DNA of 64,000 bases. Origin: JBPESP01 sp051710585 (lineage in GTDB: Bacteria > Pseudomonadota > Gammaproteobacteria > Enterobacterales > Enterobacteriaceae). The DNA lies in contig JBPESP010000003.1 of NCBI GenBank assembly GCA_051710585.1, forward strand, positions 1-64,000, in the 5' to 3' direction. Numbering within the stretch: position 1 is the first letter of the stretch; the number at the start of each line of letters is the position of its first letter. Made by a program: the position numbers and the translations under genes. Below the pieces are notes generated by a model that had not been told where the DNA came from, made no database searches, and was given only the letters and a program-made list of their open reading frames with translations. Shown one piece after another: positions 50,190-60,343 of this stretch.

Positions 50190-51965
50190 ATTTATGATTA
50201 TCTTAACTAAAATTAAGGAGTCATGATCCAGAACGTGTTACATTTTCCGTAAAAAAATGAAATAATCCGTGATTCAACGTAAAGAGAGTAATGAACAAAG
50301 GTAAATAAATATTGATCCCACTTTATAAATAACAACCGTTACAGAAAACTACATCAGCGGCCATCAATAGATGATTTTTTACCCCAAGGAAAAAAATCTT
50401 TCATTCCGCTAACTAATATAATCCTGAATCAAACAGATGCGATAATAAAACTACATCATGGATTAGTTATCGACAGGGTCATAGTTTACCATATTACCCT
50501 GGCTTCGCCATAAGCTAGACGATGCTTGACGGATATTTTATGATATAGCCAACTGCTGATGGATACATGGAATGGTAGTCATCCATCACCAGTCGCTGAA
50601 AATTCCCCTGCGAGATCTCAAGGAGGGGATTGCAAATTCCCAGCAGCCCGTTTATCGTACGGTAACTCTACAGTTACAACTGCACTACTTCCGGATAATT
50701 AAACACATGCTTTAAGAAAACACTTTTAAGTATCTTTAACAATCGAAACACTAGACTTGAGTTCTCCAAATAACGTTTTATTAAAATAGCCGTCGTAAAT
50801 AGGTTCCAGATTTTCTAGAAAACGCTGCGTCGCATAAGGGGACAAGTCACGCCACGGTATTGACACATACATACATAAAAAAAATTGATTACCCCTGCGC
50901 AGACCTTGATCACATCTTATTTTATCAAATACTTAGCCGATAACTTTATAGAACAGATCACCTCTAACAACACTGTCATATCTTTTATAGAAGACAAAAG
51001 ATAGCATTGTTTATAAAAATATTTTTTCTACACCGCGTCTTCCGGATCGGCAATGCAATACAAAATATCATCGGCAGCTTCCATGATATACGTCAGTGGG
51101 AAGCGGTGAAATTTACCCAGAGATAATTTATGACACGCTGTCTAGATATACTCTTCTTCCGGCATATAAAGCCGGGCTATTTCATAAAATAGCTGAAGGG
51201 CACTAGAGACAGGCCATCCCGGTAGGCCTGGTAGGTATATGCGTACATAGGTCAAGTTTAAGTTTCAGTAGGCTATAGCCCATAGGATGACCTGAACGTT
51301 TCTTTCAAATGCTACATATCGAGCCGGATTAAGACTGCGTAACGCGTATTGTTATCTTCGTCACTGGATGCAAGTATAGGCTGACTAGCTAACAGCAGTC
51401 ATTGCCAATCGAGTCCTTTTAAGACCAGTGATATTCAGGCGACGACAAAACCAATCATTAATCAATCGCCGCTTAACCTAAATTACCAAAGGATTGATTG
51501 CTAATATCTTGTATCAAACAAACCATTTCGACTAGTACTATCATCGCAGGGGGCTTCCGGTTTCAATAATCCTAATGCGCCAATGCGTCCATCGTTTTTT
51601 TTGAGATGATAAAATATCTTTTTCATAATATAGCGCTCGCCCCCTGCTTTACATTCCAGCGAATGTGTCAGGCGTGAATGGTAAACAAAATTCAGAATTG
51701 AGATACAGCGGGAAACCTGTTTTTTTACTGAAGTCGGCGATATATAGCAGCGGAATTGGTAATTCGCGCATAGTCACTTTCAAACTGGCGAATAATGACA
51801 TAATCACCCTTTGCCCTCTTCGCCAGAAGACTATAGGACCGTTGAAAATTAATTTTATAATTGAAGTGTATCTCAAAAAAAATCTTTTTTCGTTCGAAAA
51901 ACCGCACCCTATTATGATACGAATCCCAATAAGTAAACATAAGTCCACTGGCTGTCATTTCCTCG
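50190..51965 (-). pseudogene. dgt: Decayed dgt (dGTP triphosphohydrolase)
   Basis: Pieces in E. coli order: IIRQFESDYARITNSAAIYR..RLQ, VEMVCLIQDISNQSFGNLG (for MSCLMHDIGNPPFGHFG, HD motif ruined), HRFPLTYIMEAADDILYCIA..DPEDAV, LKHVFNYPEV. Many stops and shifts. It starts divergently from mtnN, the E. coli arrangement. Open frames of up to 114 codons on either strand here are shadows. Confidence 0.9.
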
Positions 51966-52042
51966 TGCCTATCATACATGAGAGAATAAAGCTTATGAAC
52001 ACCATATAGTATTTAAGCGTATTTTTTACAGGAATATTTTTT

Positions 52043-52786
52043 ATGAAAATTGCCATTATCGCTGCAATGGAACAGGAAGTCGCGCTGCTTCGCAAGCGCA
52101 TAGACCACCCTACCCTATGGCAAAAAGCAGGGTCTAAAATTTATACAGGTCAGATACACGGTGTTGAAGTTGCATTGGTAAAATCCGGTATCGGTAAAGT
52201 TTCTGCCGCTCTAAGCACCACGCTATTGCTGGATCATTTTAAACCTGAGATAGTCATCAATACTGGCTGCGCCGGCAGTGCAGTGCCTTCATTAAAGATC
52301 GGCGATATTGTGGTATCCCATGAAGTAAGCTATTACGATGTCGATATGATTGCTTTCGGCTATGGACCCGGACAGATGGCGCAGTGTCCATCATCGTTCC
52401 ACGCTGCCCCGGCGCTGGTAGCACTGGCAAAGGAGATTGTTGATCATTTAGGTATGAATGCGGTATGTGGTCTGGTAGTCAGTGGCGATACATTTATTAA
52501 CAGCGCCGACGGGTGGGCCCGTATCCACCAAACCTTCCCCAAAGCGATTGCCGTAGAAATGGAAGCGGCAGCCATTGCGCAGGTGTGCCATCAGTTTGCT
52601 ATTCCTTTCGTTGTAGTGCGCGCAATTTCTGATATTGCGGATCAATCATCCCATCTGTGCTTTAAAGAATTTCTCACTGTAGCGGTACAAAACTCCTCTC
52701 GCCTGGTGGAGGCAATGGTACAGACGCTAGCCTGCCCAGAGCCACCGGTAAATATATCACCGCCACGCGACGTAACAGGTGGTTAG
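52043..52786 (+). CDS. mtnN: 5'-methylthioadenosine/S-adenosylhomocysteine nucleosidase
   Basis: MtnN (Pfs) cleaves adenine from SAH, MTA and 5'-deoxyadenosine, relieving product inhibition of methyltransferases and radical-SAM enzymes. 247 residues (E. coli 232; extra residues at the C-terminus). Start MKIAIIAAMEQEVALLR; INTGCAGSAVPSLKIGDIVV; GDTFINS; VEMEAAAIAQVC with the base-contacting Glu; VVVRAISDIAD with the catalytic Asp. Ribosome site AGGAA. LuxS, the next enzyme for SRH, is dead at 6.8 kb. Confidence 0.97.
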   Translation: MKIAIIAAMEQEVALLRKRIDHPTLWQKAGSKIYTGQIHGVEVALVKSGIGKVSAALSTTLLLDHFKPEIVINTGCAGSAVPSLKIGDIVVSHEVSYYDVDMIAFGYGPGQMAQCPSSFHAAPALVALAKEIVDHLGMNAVCGLVVSGDTFINSADGWARIHQTFPKAIAVEMEAAAIAQVCHQFAIPFVVVRAISDIADQSSHLCFKEFLTVAVQNSSRLVEAMVQTLACPEPPVNISPPRDVTGG

Positions 52787-52799
52787 TCTCTCGCGCCAC

Positions 52800-53230
52800 A
52801 GAACTCTTTTATATTGCTGACATAGGGGGTACTGATGTAGATCAAGTAACTGCTTAAATTATATGTCCGTGGCGCGATATCTTGAGCAAGTCGCTTTATG
52901 ATGAGAGAATGCTAGTATCTGAGCGCATACTGGCAGTAAAACTAAATCTGGTGCTGGAGTATTACGCTCATTGTAACCTTGAGCAATAAGCGTAATACTT
53001 TACCGACAACCGCTTTCTCTAGCTATATTTTAGCCAAAACAGAATGCTGCTCCAGCATTCCGCAGATAATTTTCGTACCTAAAAGAGATACTACTTACTC
53101 ACCCGGCAGATTAGCGACTTTTAGCGGCCGCAGTTGATGGTGCTAGTATTTATCGTTTGTGTTTCCGCATATCCCATTAGTGATGCAGTAGCCTTTTATA
53201 AAATTGTTGTTAATTTACGCTACCTCCTAA
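52800..53230 (+). pseudogene. Possible remnant of btuF (vitamin B12-binding protein)
   Basis: One segment near 52920 reads SERILAVKLNLVLEYY, like BtuF LERIVALKPDLVIAW. The place between mtnN and yadS is that of btuF in E. coli. The rest is not legible, so the call leans on position. Confidence 0.4.
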
Positions 53231-53490
53231 AAATCCCCTGATACTGTGCTGGCTATATATTTTCGGTAGCATGATATTTTCTGTTTTTAGTGTTCTTCTA
53301 GTCAGCAAATTACCTATACATCCCTTTAGCTTCCTGACCGCGGTTGGTGGGGTACCCATCCATAATATTACTCTAGTCCAGCTAACGTCCTCTATATTCT
53401 GGAAACCCTATCTCAACCGATTTTATCGGTAATGATAATTACCTGCTTTTCATCACTTTTCTTCTCATTAGCCAACTATAACTATCGCTG
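53231..53490 (+). pseudogene. yadS: Remnant of yadS (TRIC-type membrane protein)
   Basis: Near 53270-53420 frames give MIFSVFSVLLVSKLPIHPFS and FLTAVGGVPIHNI..SSIFWKPY, for E. coli YadS FAISGVLLAGKLRMDPFGVL..TAVGGGTIRDM..FWVKDP. Only the N-terminal third remains, converging on erpA as in E. coli. Confidence 0.7.
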
Positions 53491-53589
53491 ATAGCAGCAC
53501 CGATATAGAACCCAACCACGCCATAAAAAGCGGTGTGCGCCGCCCCCGTATCTCAGTCTTGATGTCTTGTCGACTTAACGAGCGGCGTG

Positions 53590-53934
53590 TTAAATACTGA
53601 ACGATAATCCGCAACCGCAAGTGGTTTTAGCGTTAGGGTTTATGACGATAAAACGCGACCCTTCCAGCCCTTCACTGTAGTCAACAGACCCCCCAACTAA
53701 GTATTGTAAGCTCATGGGATCCACAACCAGCCATACACCCTGTTTTTCGATAGTAAAATCGTCTTTATTGACTTTATCATCAAAGGTGAAGCTGTACTGA
53801 AAGCCACTACAGCCCCCGCCAGTGATGTAAACCCGCAATTTTAGATTCGGATTTTCTTCGTTTTCGATAAGGTTTTTTACCTTTCTTGCTGCTAAATCGG
53901 TAAACTGTAATGCTAAAGGTACTTCTTTACTCAT
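53590..53934 (-). CDS. erpA: Iron-sulfur cluster insertion protein ErpA
   Basis: ErpA is an A-type carrier that hands Fe-S clusters to targets, notably IspG and IspH of isoprenoid synthesis. From ATG 53934 the product is 114 residues as in E. coli; a longer frame upstream has no counterpart. Cluster ligands Cys42 (GGGCSGFQY), Cys106 and Cys108 (TTCGCG) are present. One change near them: CGCGLSF for CGCGSSF. Ribosome site GGGAG. Lies alone among dead yadS, clcA and hemL. Confidence 0.96.
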   Translation of the reverse strand: MSKEVPLALQFTDLAARKVKNLIENEENPNLKLRVYITGGGCSGFQYSFTFDDKVNKDDFTIEKQGVWLVVDPMSLQYLVGGSVDYSEGLEGSRFIVINPNAKTTCGCGLSFSI

Positions 53935-54089
53935 AATTTCACTCCCGGGACATAGTCGGGCTGAAGGCATGCTAAGGACCCGATAGCTAAAGCTATTATC
54001 CGTTAGGCATCGTTTATGTTCAATATCAGGGAAATTGCATTTACCGCAACGTGAATTTATGCTTTACTGGGTATCTTTCCTCCCTTAGA

Positions 54090-54760
54090 TGTTGAGCATT
54101 ATACTCCCAACAGAGGGGAATAAAGCGCCTTCCTCCAAGAAAACCATGTTACCAGTATCGCGCCAAGATAGGTGATAATTATAGGCAGGATAAATTAATA
54201 GATATCAATATATTTCTATCCCAGAAAAATACCAATCAGGAGTGCTCTAACCAAGGCAGCAAACAACACACCAATCGGAATGATAGAAAATCCCTGCTTG
54301 CATACTCCTTATCTAGAAGGAGCATATACTAGTAAGGTGGTGCATCACACCAGCATTAATTAGAGTAAAAAGGCCTTTTGGCGCACCTGAACAAAAAACA
54401 TAAGCGTGTTAAGTATGTAACAAGAAAGATGAATATCAGTATGTCAACACATAGTATTCAGCCGCAGATAACAGGATAAAGTTGAAACTACCGGCACTAA
54501 AATGGCTAGGCCAGATTAGCAATAAAACTCCGCTTCTGACGAGAATATACCGTCGAACCCGTCGCTTTTGTAGGACGACGTATTAAAAAGATTATATTTA
54601 TTCATAACACTCATTAGTCCAACACTGTCTTTAGATGTTAAATATCAGGCGCAGTCATACCACCATTAACTTTGGTAGCAGAAATACCCATCGACGCAGT
54701 GATTTCACAATGGTTACCAGTTAATTACATTACACTATAGATGGTAAGGTTATTTTTTAT
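54090..54760 (-). pseudogene. clcA: Decayed clcA (chloride/proton antiporter), C-terminal part
   Basis: Minus-strand pieces FSIIPIGVLFAALVRALLIG and ILPIIITYLGAILVTWFS match E. coli ClcA [20 protein letters not shown] and ILPMIITGLGATLLAQFT. A GIF-type PGGIFAP region is barely visible upstream. Place between erpA and hemL is as in E. coli. Confidence 0.75.
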
Positions 54761-54776
54761 TTAGGAGTTAATTTAT

Positions 54777-56000
54777 AAGTCATTCCATAAATTTTTACGT
54801 TGAAGTACGAAAGCCGATCCCCCGGCAACTAAATTCAAAATACATGCATCCAATGGCATTGGCGGTACGCCGATGTTTATCGTTAATGCTGACAGCACCT
54901 ATTTAACCGACACTGACGGTAAAAGCTATATAGACTATTTTGGCTTTTGAGGACCCTCATGGTATGGGGGCTAATAATCATACAGCAGTTCGTAAAGCCA
55001 TACTGAACGCCATGCAGTATGGTCTAAGTTATTGGCGGGCAACGGAAGTCAAAGTGAAAATGGCAGGGCTTGTAACGAGTTAGCGCCTTTCCCCTCGACA
55101 AAAGAGGGGCATAGTTAACTTTAGCACTGAAACCAGTATGAGTGCAATACGGCTTAGGCACGGCTAGTATAGCCGTGACAGAGTAATAAAATTTGAAGAT
55201 TGCTATTCACGGCAAATGCGGGCGAACTGCCGGTTAAGGTTGAATCCTGGGAACTCTCTCTAAGGAGAGCCCAGCTCTCCTTAGAGAGAGTTCCCAGGAG
55301 ATTATGCCAGAATATTTATACCCTCACCTTCAGCCATAATGATCTACAGTCGGCGCACAAGGTGTTTACGCTGTACCCACACAAAATCGTCTGTATCATC
55401 GTTGATACCAGTAGCAGGAAATATAAACTGCTTTCCGGCGTTACTAGAATTTTTTATAAAGACTGTGCGTACTGTGCAATGAGTTTAGCGTGCTATTGAT
55501 TATTAATGAAGTGATGACCATTTTCGCATTTCTTTGAGCGATTGGTGCTCAAGTTTATTATAATGTAAAACTAAATTTGACCTCTGCATAGGCAATAGGC
55601 ATCAGCGGTGCTGTGCCGGTGTAGGTATCTTCGGCGGCCATCGTAAGATGATGCCGGGGTTAGCGCCGACGGGACTGGTTTATCAAGCAAGAACCCTTCG
55701 AGCAATACAGTCGCCATAGCAACGGACTACACCTACTTGTGAGAGATCGCTCGGCTTGCATACATTAGTAGCTAATATATAAGGCCGAACGACTAGCCGA
55801 GTCGGCGACGGTGGCATACTTTCAGGACATCCAAGTATGGATATAGATCGTTTTAAACGGTTTTTCCATTTAATGCTAGTACGAGTATTTATCTGACGCA
55901 TCGGCGTTTAAAGCTGGCTTCATATCTCTTGTAGACGATAATGTGTAGACGGTAATGCTTATCTTCCTCATACCCTCTAGAAGCTGTGCAAACAGCACAG
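54777..56000 (+). pseudogene. hemL: Decayed hemL (glutamate-1-semialdehyde aminotransferase)
   Basis: Pieces in order: YVEVRKPIPRQLNS, GIGGTPMFIVNADSTYLTDT..DGKSYIDYFGF, VRKAILNAMQYGLSYW, EVKVKMAGLV, SMSAIRLRHG, RVIKFEDCY, HNDLQSAHKVFTLYPHKIVC..IIV, then SAFKAGFISLV at the end. Stops and shifts throughout, and a 24-bp palindrome at 55246-55298. HemL makes 5-aminolevulinate, so heme synthesis from glutamate is cut at this step. Confidence 0.92.
55246..55298. repeat. Longest inverted repeat: 24-bp arms, 5-nt spacer
   Basis: The arm at 55246-55269 is the exact complement of 55275-55298; the arm starts CCTGGGAACTCTCTC and the loop is CCCAG. The right arm still reads like hemL (GEPSSP..FPGDYARI), the left arm departs from it, so the left arm looks like the copied side. 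Confidence 0.97.
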
Positions 56001-57316
56001 AGTTTTTCCAGACTGTAACTCATCTGTAACAAAACTTGTGGTTGTGTGATATGCGTCTGACGGAACACTATAAGCCACAAAAATCCGGACAGGTGCAGTA
56101 TTGCGTAATGATAATTACTGATTAACGTATATCCAGCTTACACGTTTTTTTTCTGAAGTAATATATACCCAACAAGCAGAGCAGTTTATGTAATTTACTC
56201 CGACCCTACTTGCCGGCTGGTGCCTAAATAAGATGCTGCATAGATCATTAAAACCCCTGGGAACGCGAAATAGTTAAAGAAAATAAAGTGTGCCGCTAAG
56301 CAGAGCTGGAATAAGGCAATATAGCAGCCGTTGTGGCACCGACACTAGAAGCCACGATAAAAATGGAGCAAACAGGAGCTAAGGAAGCTGACGATACCAA
56401 CTATTATCGACTAACAGCGCTCAAAAAAAATACTCAACATCAGTGCTTAATGATACTTAAAACCAGATTGCAAATCATGCCTTACTCTACCCAAAAAAAA
56501 GGTTAGCAACTGCAGCAATGACTGCAGCAAGATCTAGGTAAGGATCACCCTCAGCAACAAGCCAGGTGACTACCTAATCCTATTGATTGAGCGAATCGCT
56601 GATCCAAAGACAAGTTTTGTAGATACTCATTAATAAAACAACGCCAGTAAACTTTTAGTGGGTCAACTCTAAAAGTTGACTAGAAAGTCAACTATAATCA
56701 AGGAAATCACCGGTACAACATACGTTTACTACAGGTGTGCGAATAAATCCATTGCAGCAGCCAGGATAAGTGCTTTAGTCTGCACGTAGCGCACATCCAC
56801 CACTTTCCATAACGCTTTTTTTTTGGCGAATTCCATTGGATAACTAAACTGAGTTACTCTATTTAAATGAAATACGCTAATTTATGCTCCTTTGACGCCC
56901 ATATGCCTGAAGATAATTCCTGCAGAGCTTTTCACACCTAGAAGTAATTCGCCGAGCATCACGTCCGCAAACAAACCCCTTGTTTTAGACCTACATTCGG
57001 GGAATATGTATCTCTTTAATATTTTTTACAGACCCAATGTATGGACTAAAATGTCCCGGACGAATTATTGAGAATAATAAAACGGAGTGATAGAATAAGC
57101 AAATAAATCAATTTATTACATAAAAATTAAGAGAAATATTATGGCGAAATACCACGAGATCGCGACTAACATCTAACAAAGCATCACTAAATTCATACTT
57201 AATAAGCCTGTAACCTATAATGCATTAACGCTAGATATACTGGCGCGCTAAATGTGTAGCAATTAGTTGAAATGCCGCGACTATATTCGCACAAAAACAT
57301 TCCGAACAAGTTGTGC

Positions 57317-57381
57317 ATATTTAACCACCCTTGCGATATCTATCCCCGCTAGCACTTTAGCGCTAGCGGGTGGTTAAATAT
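57317..57381. repeat. Nested inverted repeats (14-bp outer, 9-bp inner)
   Basis: Outer ATATTTAACCACCC (57317-57330) and GGGTGGTTAAATAT (57368-57381); inner CCCGCTAGC (57345-57353) and GCTAGCGGG (57362-57370). The inner and outer right arms share GGG, so the two folds compete or stack. Confidence 0.9.
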
Positions 57382-57685
57382 AGCTACTGTGGAATCTATA
57401 TGGTCTGCACGCTCAGATTGCAACCCGAGTATTATAGTACGTATATACATAGGATCGCGTGCCACGGGCGATTTTTTTCGGCGGCACTTATGGTTTGGTG
57501 AGCTACTACCTGTAACAGCAGTACAGTGGTTAATCTTGGCAAGCTCCTCAAGTGTCACCTCAAGATGTTGCGATAATAAATAATATACTATCACCAGTAA
57601 CCACAGTGCATGGTAATGGTATTCCATATTTACCATCAGTAGTGCTACCTATTACGCACTTGCCTGCGTATCCAAAACATGTAGT

Positions 57686-57737
57686 GCAGGTACCTTACTG
57701 GTGCCTAAGGTTTCTACGCTGCCAGTAAGGTACCTGC
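57686..57737. repeat. Perfect inverted repeat, 16-bp arms, 20-nt spacer
   Basis: GCAGGTACCTTACTGG and CCAGTAAGGTACCTGC in non-coding sequence, 320 bases before the aminotransferase gene. Confidence 0.95.
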
Positions 57738-58060
57738 TAACACGTATTTTGAAAAGATCCAGGTCAATCAGTCTCCTCACATCATGTAGATAAGCGATAA
57801 TTGCTGTTCATAGGCAGCAAGCCCCCCACAAGCCTATAACGATAAACAACGCTGGTTGGGCTAAATTCTCTAATCAACATTAGAACGGTTATATCTAGAT
57901 TCTTGCAAGTTAAGAGTAATTAGCTGAACCTATAACTGCAGCTGACCGGGCTACGGATCATAAAAAACCGCTAAGTAGATAAAATCCGTACGCATTAGAC
58001 AGAAAATCATGGTACCTTTAATTACATTAATTATATCAAATAATACAATAAGAGGATGTC

Positions 58061-59269
58061 ATGACTGTGGAACACATTGCCCCACGCATGAAACGGGTGC
58101 GCCCCTCTCCCACCGCAGCAATCTCTAATCGCGTACGCGCCCTCAACCTGGCGGGTATCGATGTGATTAATCTGGGCGAAGGCGAACTAGATTTCGATAC
58201 CCCGGACACTATCAAGCAGGCAGGTATCGACGCCATCCACCGGGGCGAAACTAAATACACTGCTGTTTCAGGCACCGCCGCACTGAAGGCGGCCATCATC
58301 ACCAAATTTAACCAGAGAAATGGCTTATGCTATCTTCCGGAAGAGGTGATCGCCGGTAGTGGCGCCAAACAGTTAATTTTTAATGCGCTGATGGCGACAG
58401 TAGCTACTAGTGACGAGGTACTAATCCCTGCCCCTTATTGGGTTTCTTATCCCGATATGGTGGCGCTGGCGGACGGCCAATCGAAAATTATTCCCTGTAA
58501 GGAAGAGTTTGGGTGGAAACTTTCCACCGCTGATTTGGCCGCAGCCATCACCCCAGCCACCCGTTGGCTCATACTCAATTCCCCCAACAATCCTACCGGT
58601 ATGGTTTACAATGCCGAGGAGTTAAAAAACGTTGCGGCAGTGCTACTTGATGCTCCGCAGGTGTTGATTCTGGCGGATGATATTTACGAACATATACACT
58701 ATGACACCAACCCCTTCGTCACGATAGCACAGGTAGAACCTCGCCTGCGAGCGCGCACACTAACAGTAAATGGACTGTCAAAAGGCTATTCTATGACCGG
58801 CTGGCGGCTAGGATATGCTGGCGGTCCTGCATGGTTGATTAGTGCCATGCAGATCTTGCAATCCCAAAGCACATCCAATCCCAGTTCCATTTCTCAGGCG
58901 GCAGCGGTAGCAGCACTAACGCAACCTGCACCGTTTCTTACTGAATGGCTGTCCACGCTTGCTAGCCGACGCGCGCGAGTTATGATGATGGTCGAAGAAG
59001 TGGATGGTCTCAGTGCTGTACTGCCCACTGCCGCCTTTTATGTATTTGCTAATTGCCAGGGACTAATAGGTAAAAAAACACCGGAAGGGGCGATATTGGA
59101 CAGTGATAAAGCTGTAGCAGATTATCTGGTGCAAAGCGCACATGTAGCAACCCTGCAGGGCAGCATATTTGGCATCCCAGGCTATTTACGTATCGCCTAT
59201 GCTATAGAGAATTCACGCCTGGAGGAAGCTTGCACGCGTATTAGCTTGGCCTGCGCGCGACTGAGCTGA
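58061..59269 (+). CDS. PLP-dependent aminotransferase, probable aspartate aminotransferase (type Ib)
   Basis: 402 residues of the class I/II aminotransferase fold. PLP lysine is Lys241 in NGLSKGYSMTGWRLGY. NSPNNPTG supplies the ring-contacting Asn, LADDIYEH the pyridine-nitrogen Asp, and LRIAYA the substrate-carboxylate Arg. This pattern fits the Ib aspartate/prephenate aminotransferases of Rhizobium and Thermus type, not E. coli AspC. Activity on aspartate is therefore inferred. Start ATG with strong AGAGGATG before it. The stop is only a base or so from the body of IS copy H, so the IS abuts its 3' end. Frame fully open, codon use like its neighbours. Confidence 0.85.
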   Translation: MTVEHIAPRMKRVRPSPTAAISNRVRALNLAGIDVINLGEGELDFDTPDTIKQAGIDAIHRGETKYTAVSGTAALKAAIITKFNQRNGLCYLPEEVIAGSGAKQLIFNALMATVATSDEVLIPAPYWVSYPDMVALADGQSKIIPCKEEFGWKLSTADLAAAITPATRWLILNSPNNPTGMVYNAEELKNVAAVLLDAPQVLILADDIYEHIHYDTNPFVTIAQVEPRLRARTLTVNGLSKGYSMTGWRLGYAGGPAWLISAMQILQSQSTSNPSSISQAAAVAALTQPAPFLTEWLSTLASRRARVMMMVEEVDGLSAVLPTAAFYVFANCQGLIGKKTPEGAILDSDKAVADYLVQSAHVATLQGSIFGIPGYLRIAYAIENSRLEEACTRISLACARLS

Positions 59270-60260
59270 AAAGAAATATTTATTTTCTAACCACCGCAAA
59301 AAATAAAGCCATAGACGTCTCCTTTTTACTATGACTAAATGAGTAAAAACTATCTGATGATAACAGAGAAGAACGTCAAAACTTCTCTCATATTCCCCAA
59401 AATAAATCAAAATATCTTGAGCTCAAGAATAAGGTATAAAACATTGAAATATAAAATGAAATATTAAAATCCATCAATTGTCTTGACAATAGACTTACTA
59501 AACAGTTCACGCTAATCGGTAAACTGAGCGCGGGCTATCCTGTAAGCTCTGCTCTGTAGCGTATTTAGAGTTTGCTACAGCAATTATAAAATACTATAAA
59601 AGTCGTCCTGACAGGCCAGACGACAGGTAACCGGTGAAAGAACTAGAGCTAGTCAAGCAGCAACAAACAATGCATACCTATGCATTGTTTGTTGCTCAAG
59701 AAAATTTTGCGATATTAATTATCTTGAGCAACAGTTCGCTATATGTAAGAGAAGAAACCTAGCTATAGTACCTCTTTATGGGGGGTATATCTAGACATTG
59801 AAATACAGAAATATCTATACCTTGCAGTTTTTCTTGGTCTATTTGCTAGAAACCCGGTAGCTCTGGCTATATTGTTCTCTCTGAACAACAGAATAACCAT
59901 TAAAGCAATAAAAATGCCATGGGAAACGTGAAGTATTATAATACCCTACAGGGTAAAGTTTATGTACAAACAGGCAGCTCCAAAATCTATTATTCTAATA
60001 GATTGATGTAATACTTCTTCAGAAGTCTATAAAAACAAGTGGATACCGCTAATGAGCTACATAAGCTTCAGCGAAGCAACTCATAAATTAGAGATTCTAG
60101 GATGTTAAAGCGCACTTAGGCTGTATGAATATAATGCTAGATTGCCACAAAAAAATCAGAAAATAGAGACCGAAAAACTTTAACGCGGTAGTCATTTTTA
60201 GTTGACCAGTAATAGTGTCAGTGATATCACTGTCCTTTTCAATATAATAGGCAGCAGCCT
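59270..60260 (+). mobile_element. IS3-family remnant, copy H, most complete
   Basis: OrfA: DVSFLLTMTK..VKTI, NREERQNFSHIPQNKSKYLE, LKNKV. OrfB: FTLIGKLSAGYPVSSAL, RIFRVCYSNYKIL, then YLAVFLGLFARNPVALAILF and SLNNRITIKAIKMPWET (part of the DDE domain), SYISFSEATHKLE, and tail NQKIETEKL. The very start of orfA is missing at the aminotransferase stop codon. Several stops and frameshifts. A pair of nested palindromes (59659-59732) replaces part of orfB. Confidence 0.85.
59659..59732. repeat. Two chained inverted repeats (18-bp and 11-bp arms)
   Basis: AGCAACAAACAATGCATA (59659-59676) and TATGCATTGTTTGTTGCT (59679-59696) around CC. The right arm's end, GTTGCTCAAGA (59691-59701), pairs again with TCTTGAGCAAC (59722-59732). 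So the same end has been matched twice. Inside IS copy H. Confidence 0.95.
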
Positions 60261-60343
60261 ACTAAAAACGCATTCCGTGTTGTATTGTACCATACAATCA
60301 TCAATCAATCCCTAATATTGATAAACGAGCAGTATTTAAAAAT

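Larger units (their letters stand above)
56001..58060. other. 2-kb gene-free stretch with two large palindromes
   Basis: No intact gene. Two weak hints: plus-strand frames near 56180 give VYVIYSDPTC and near 56490 IMPY..PKKG..QLQQ, faintly like thiol-disulfide protein DsbG; near 57140 MAKYHEIATNI then NKPVTYNALTLDILAR, faintly like a GntR-type DNA-binding start. Neither is secure. E. coli has the fhu genes beside hemL, which are not seen. The palindromes at 57317-57381 and 57686-57737 are listed separately. Confidence 0.4.

Noticed and set aside
51665..52009. 114-codon plus-strand frame before mtnN
   Set aside because: It is the antisense shadow of the dgt pseudogene, whose minus-strand pieces are clear.
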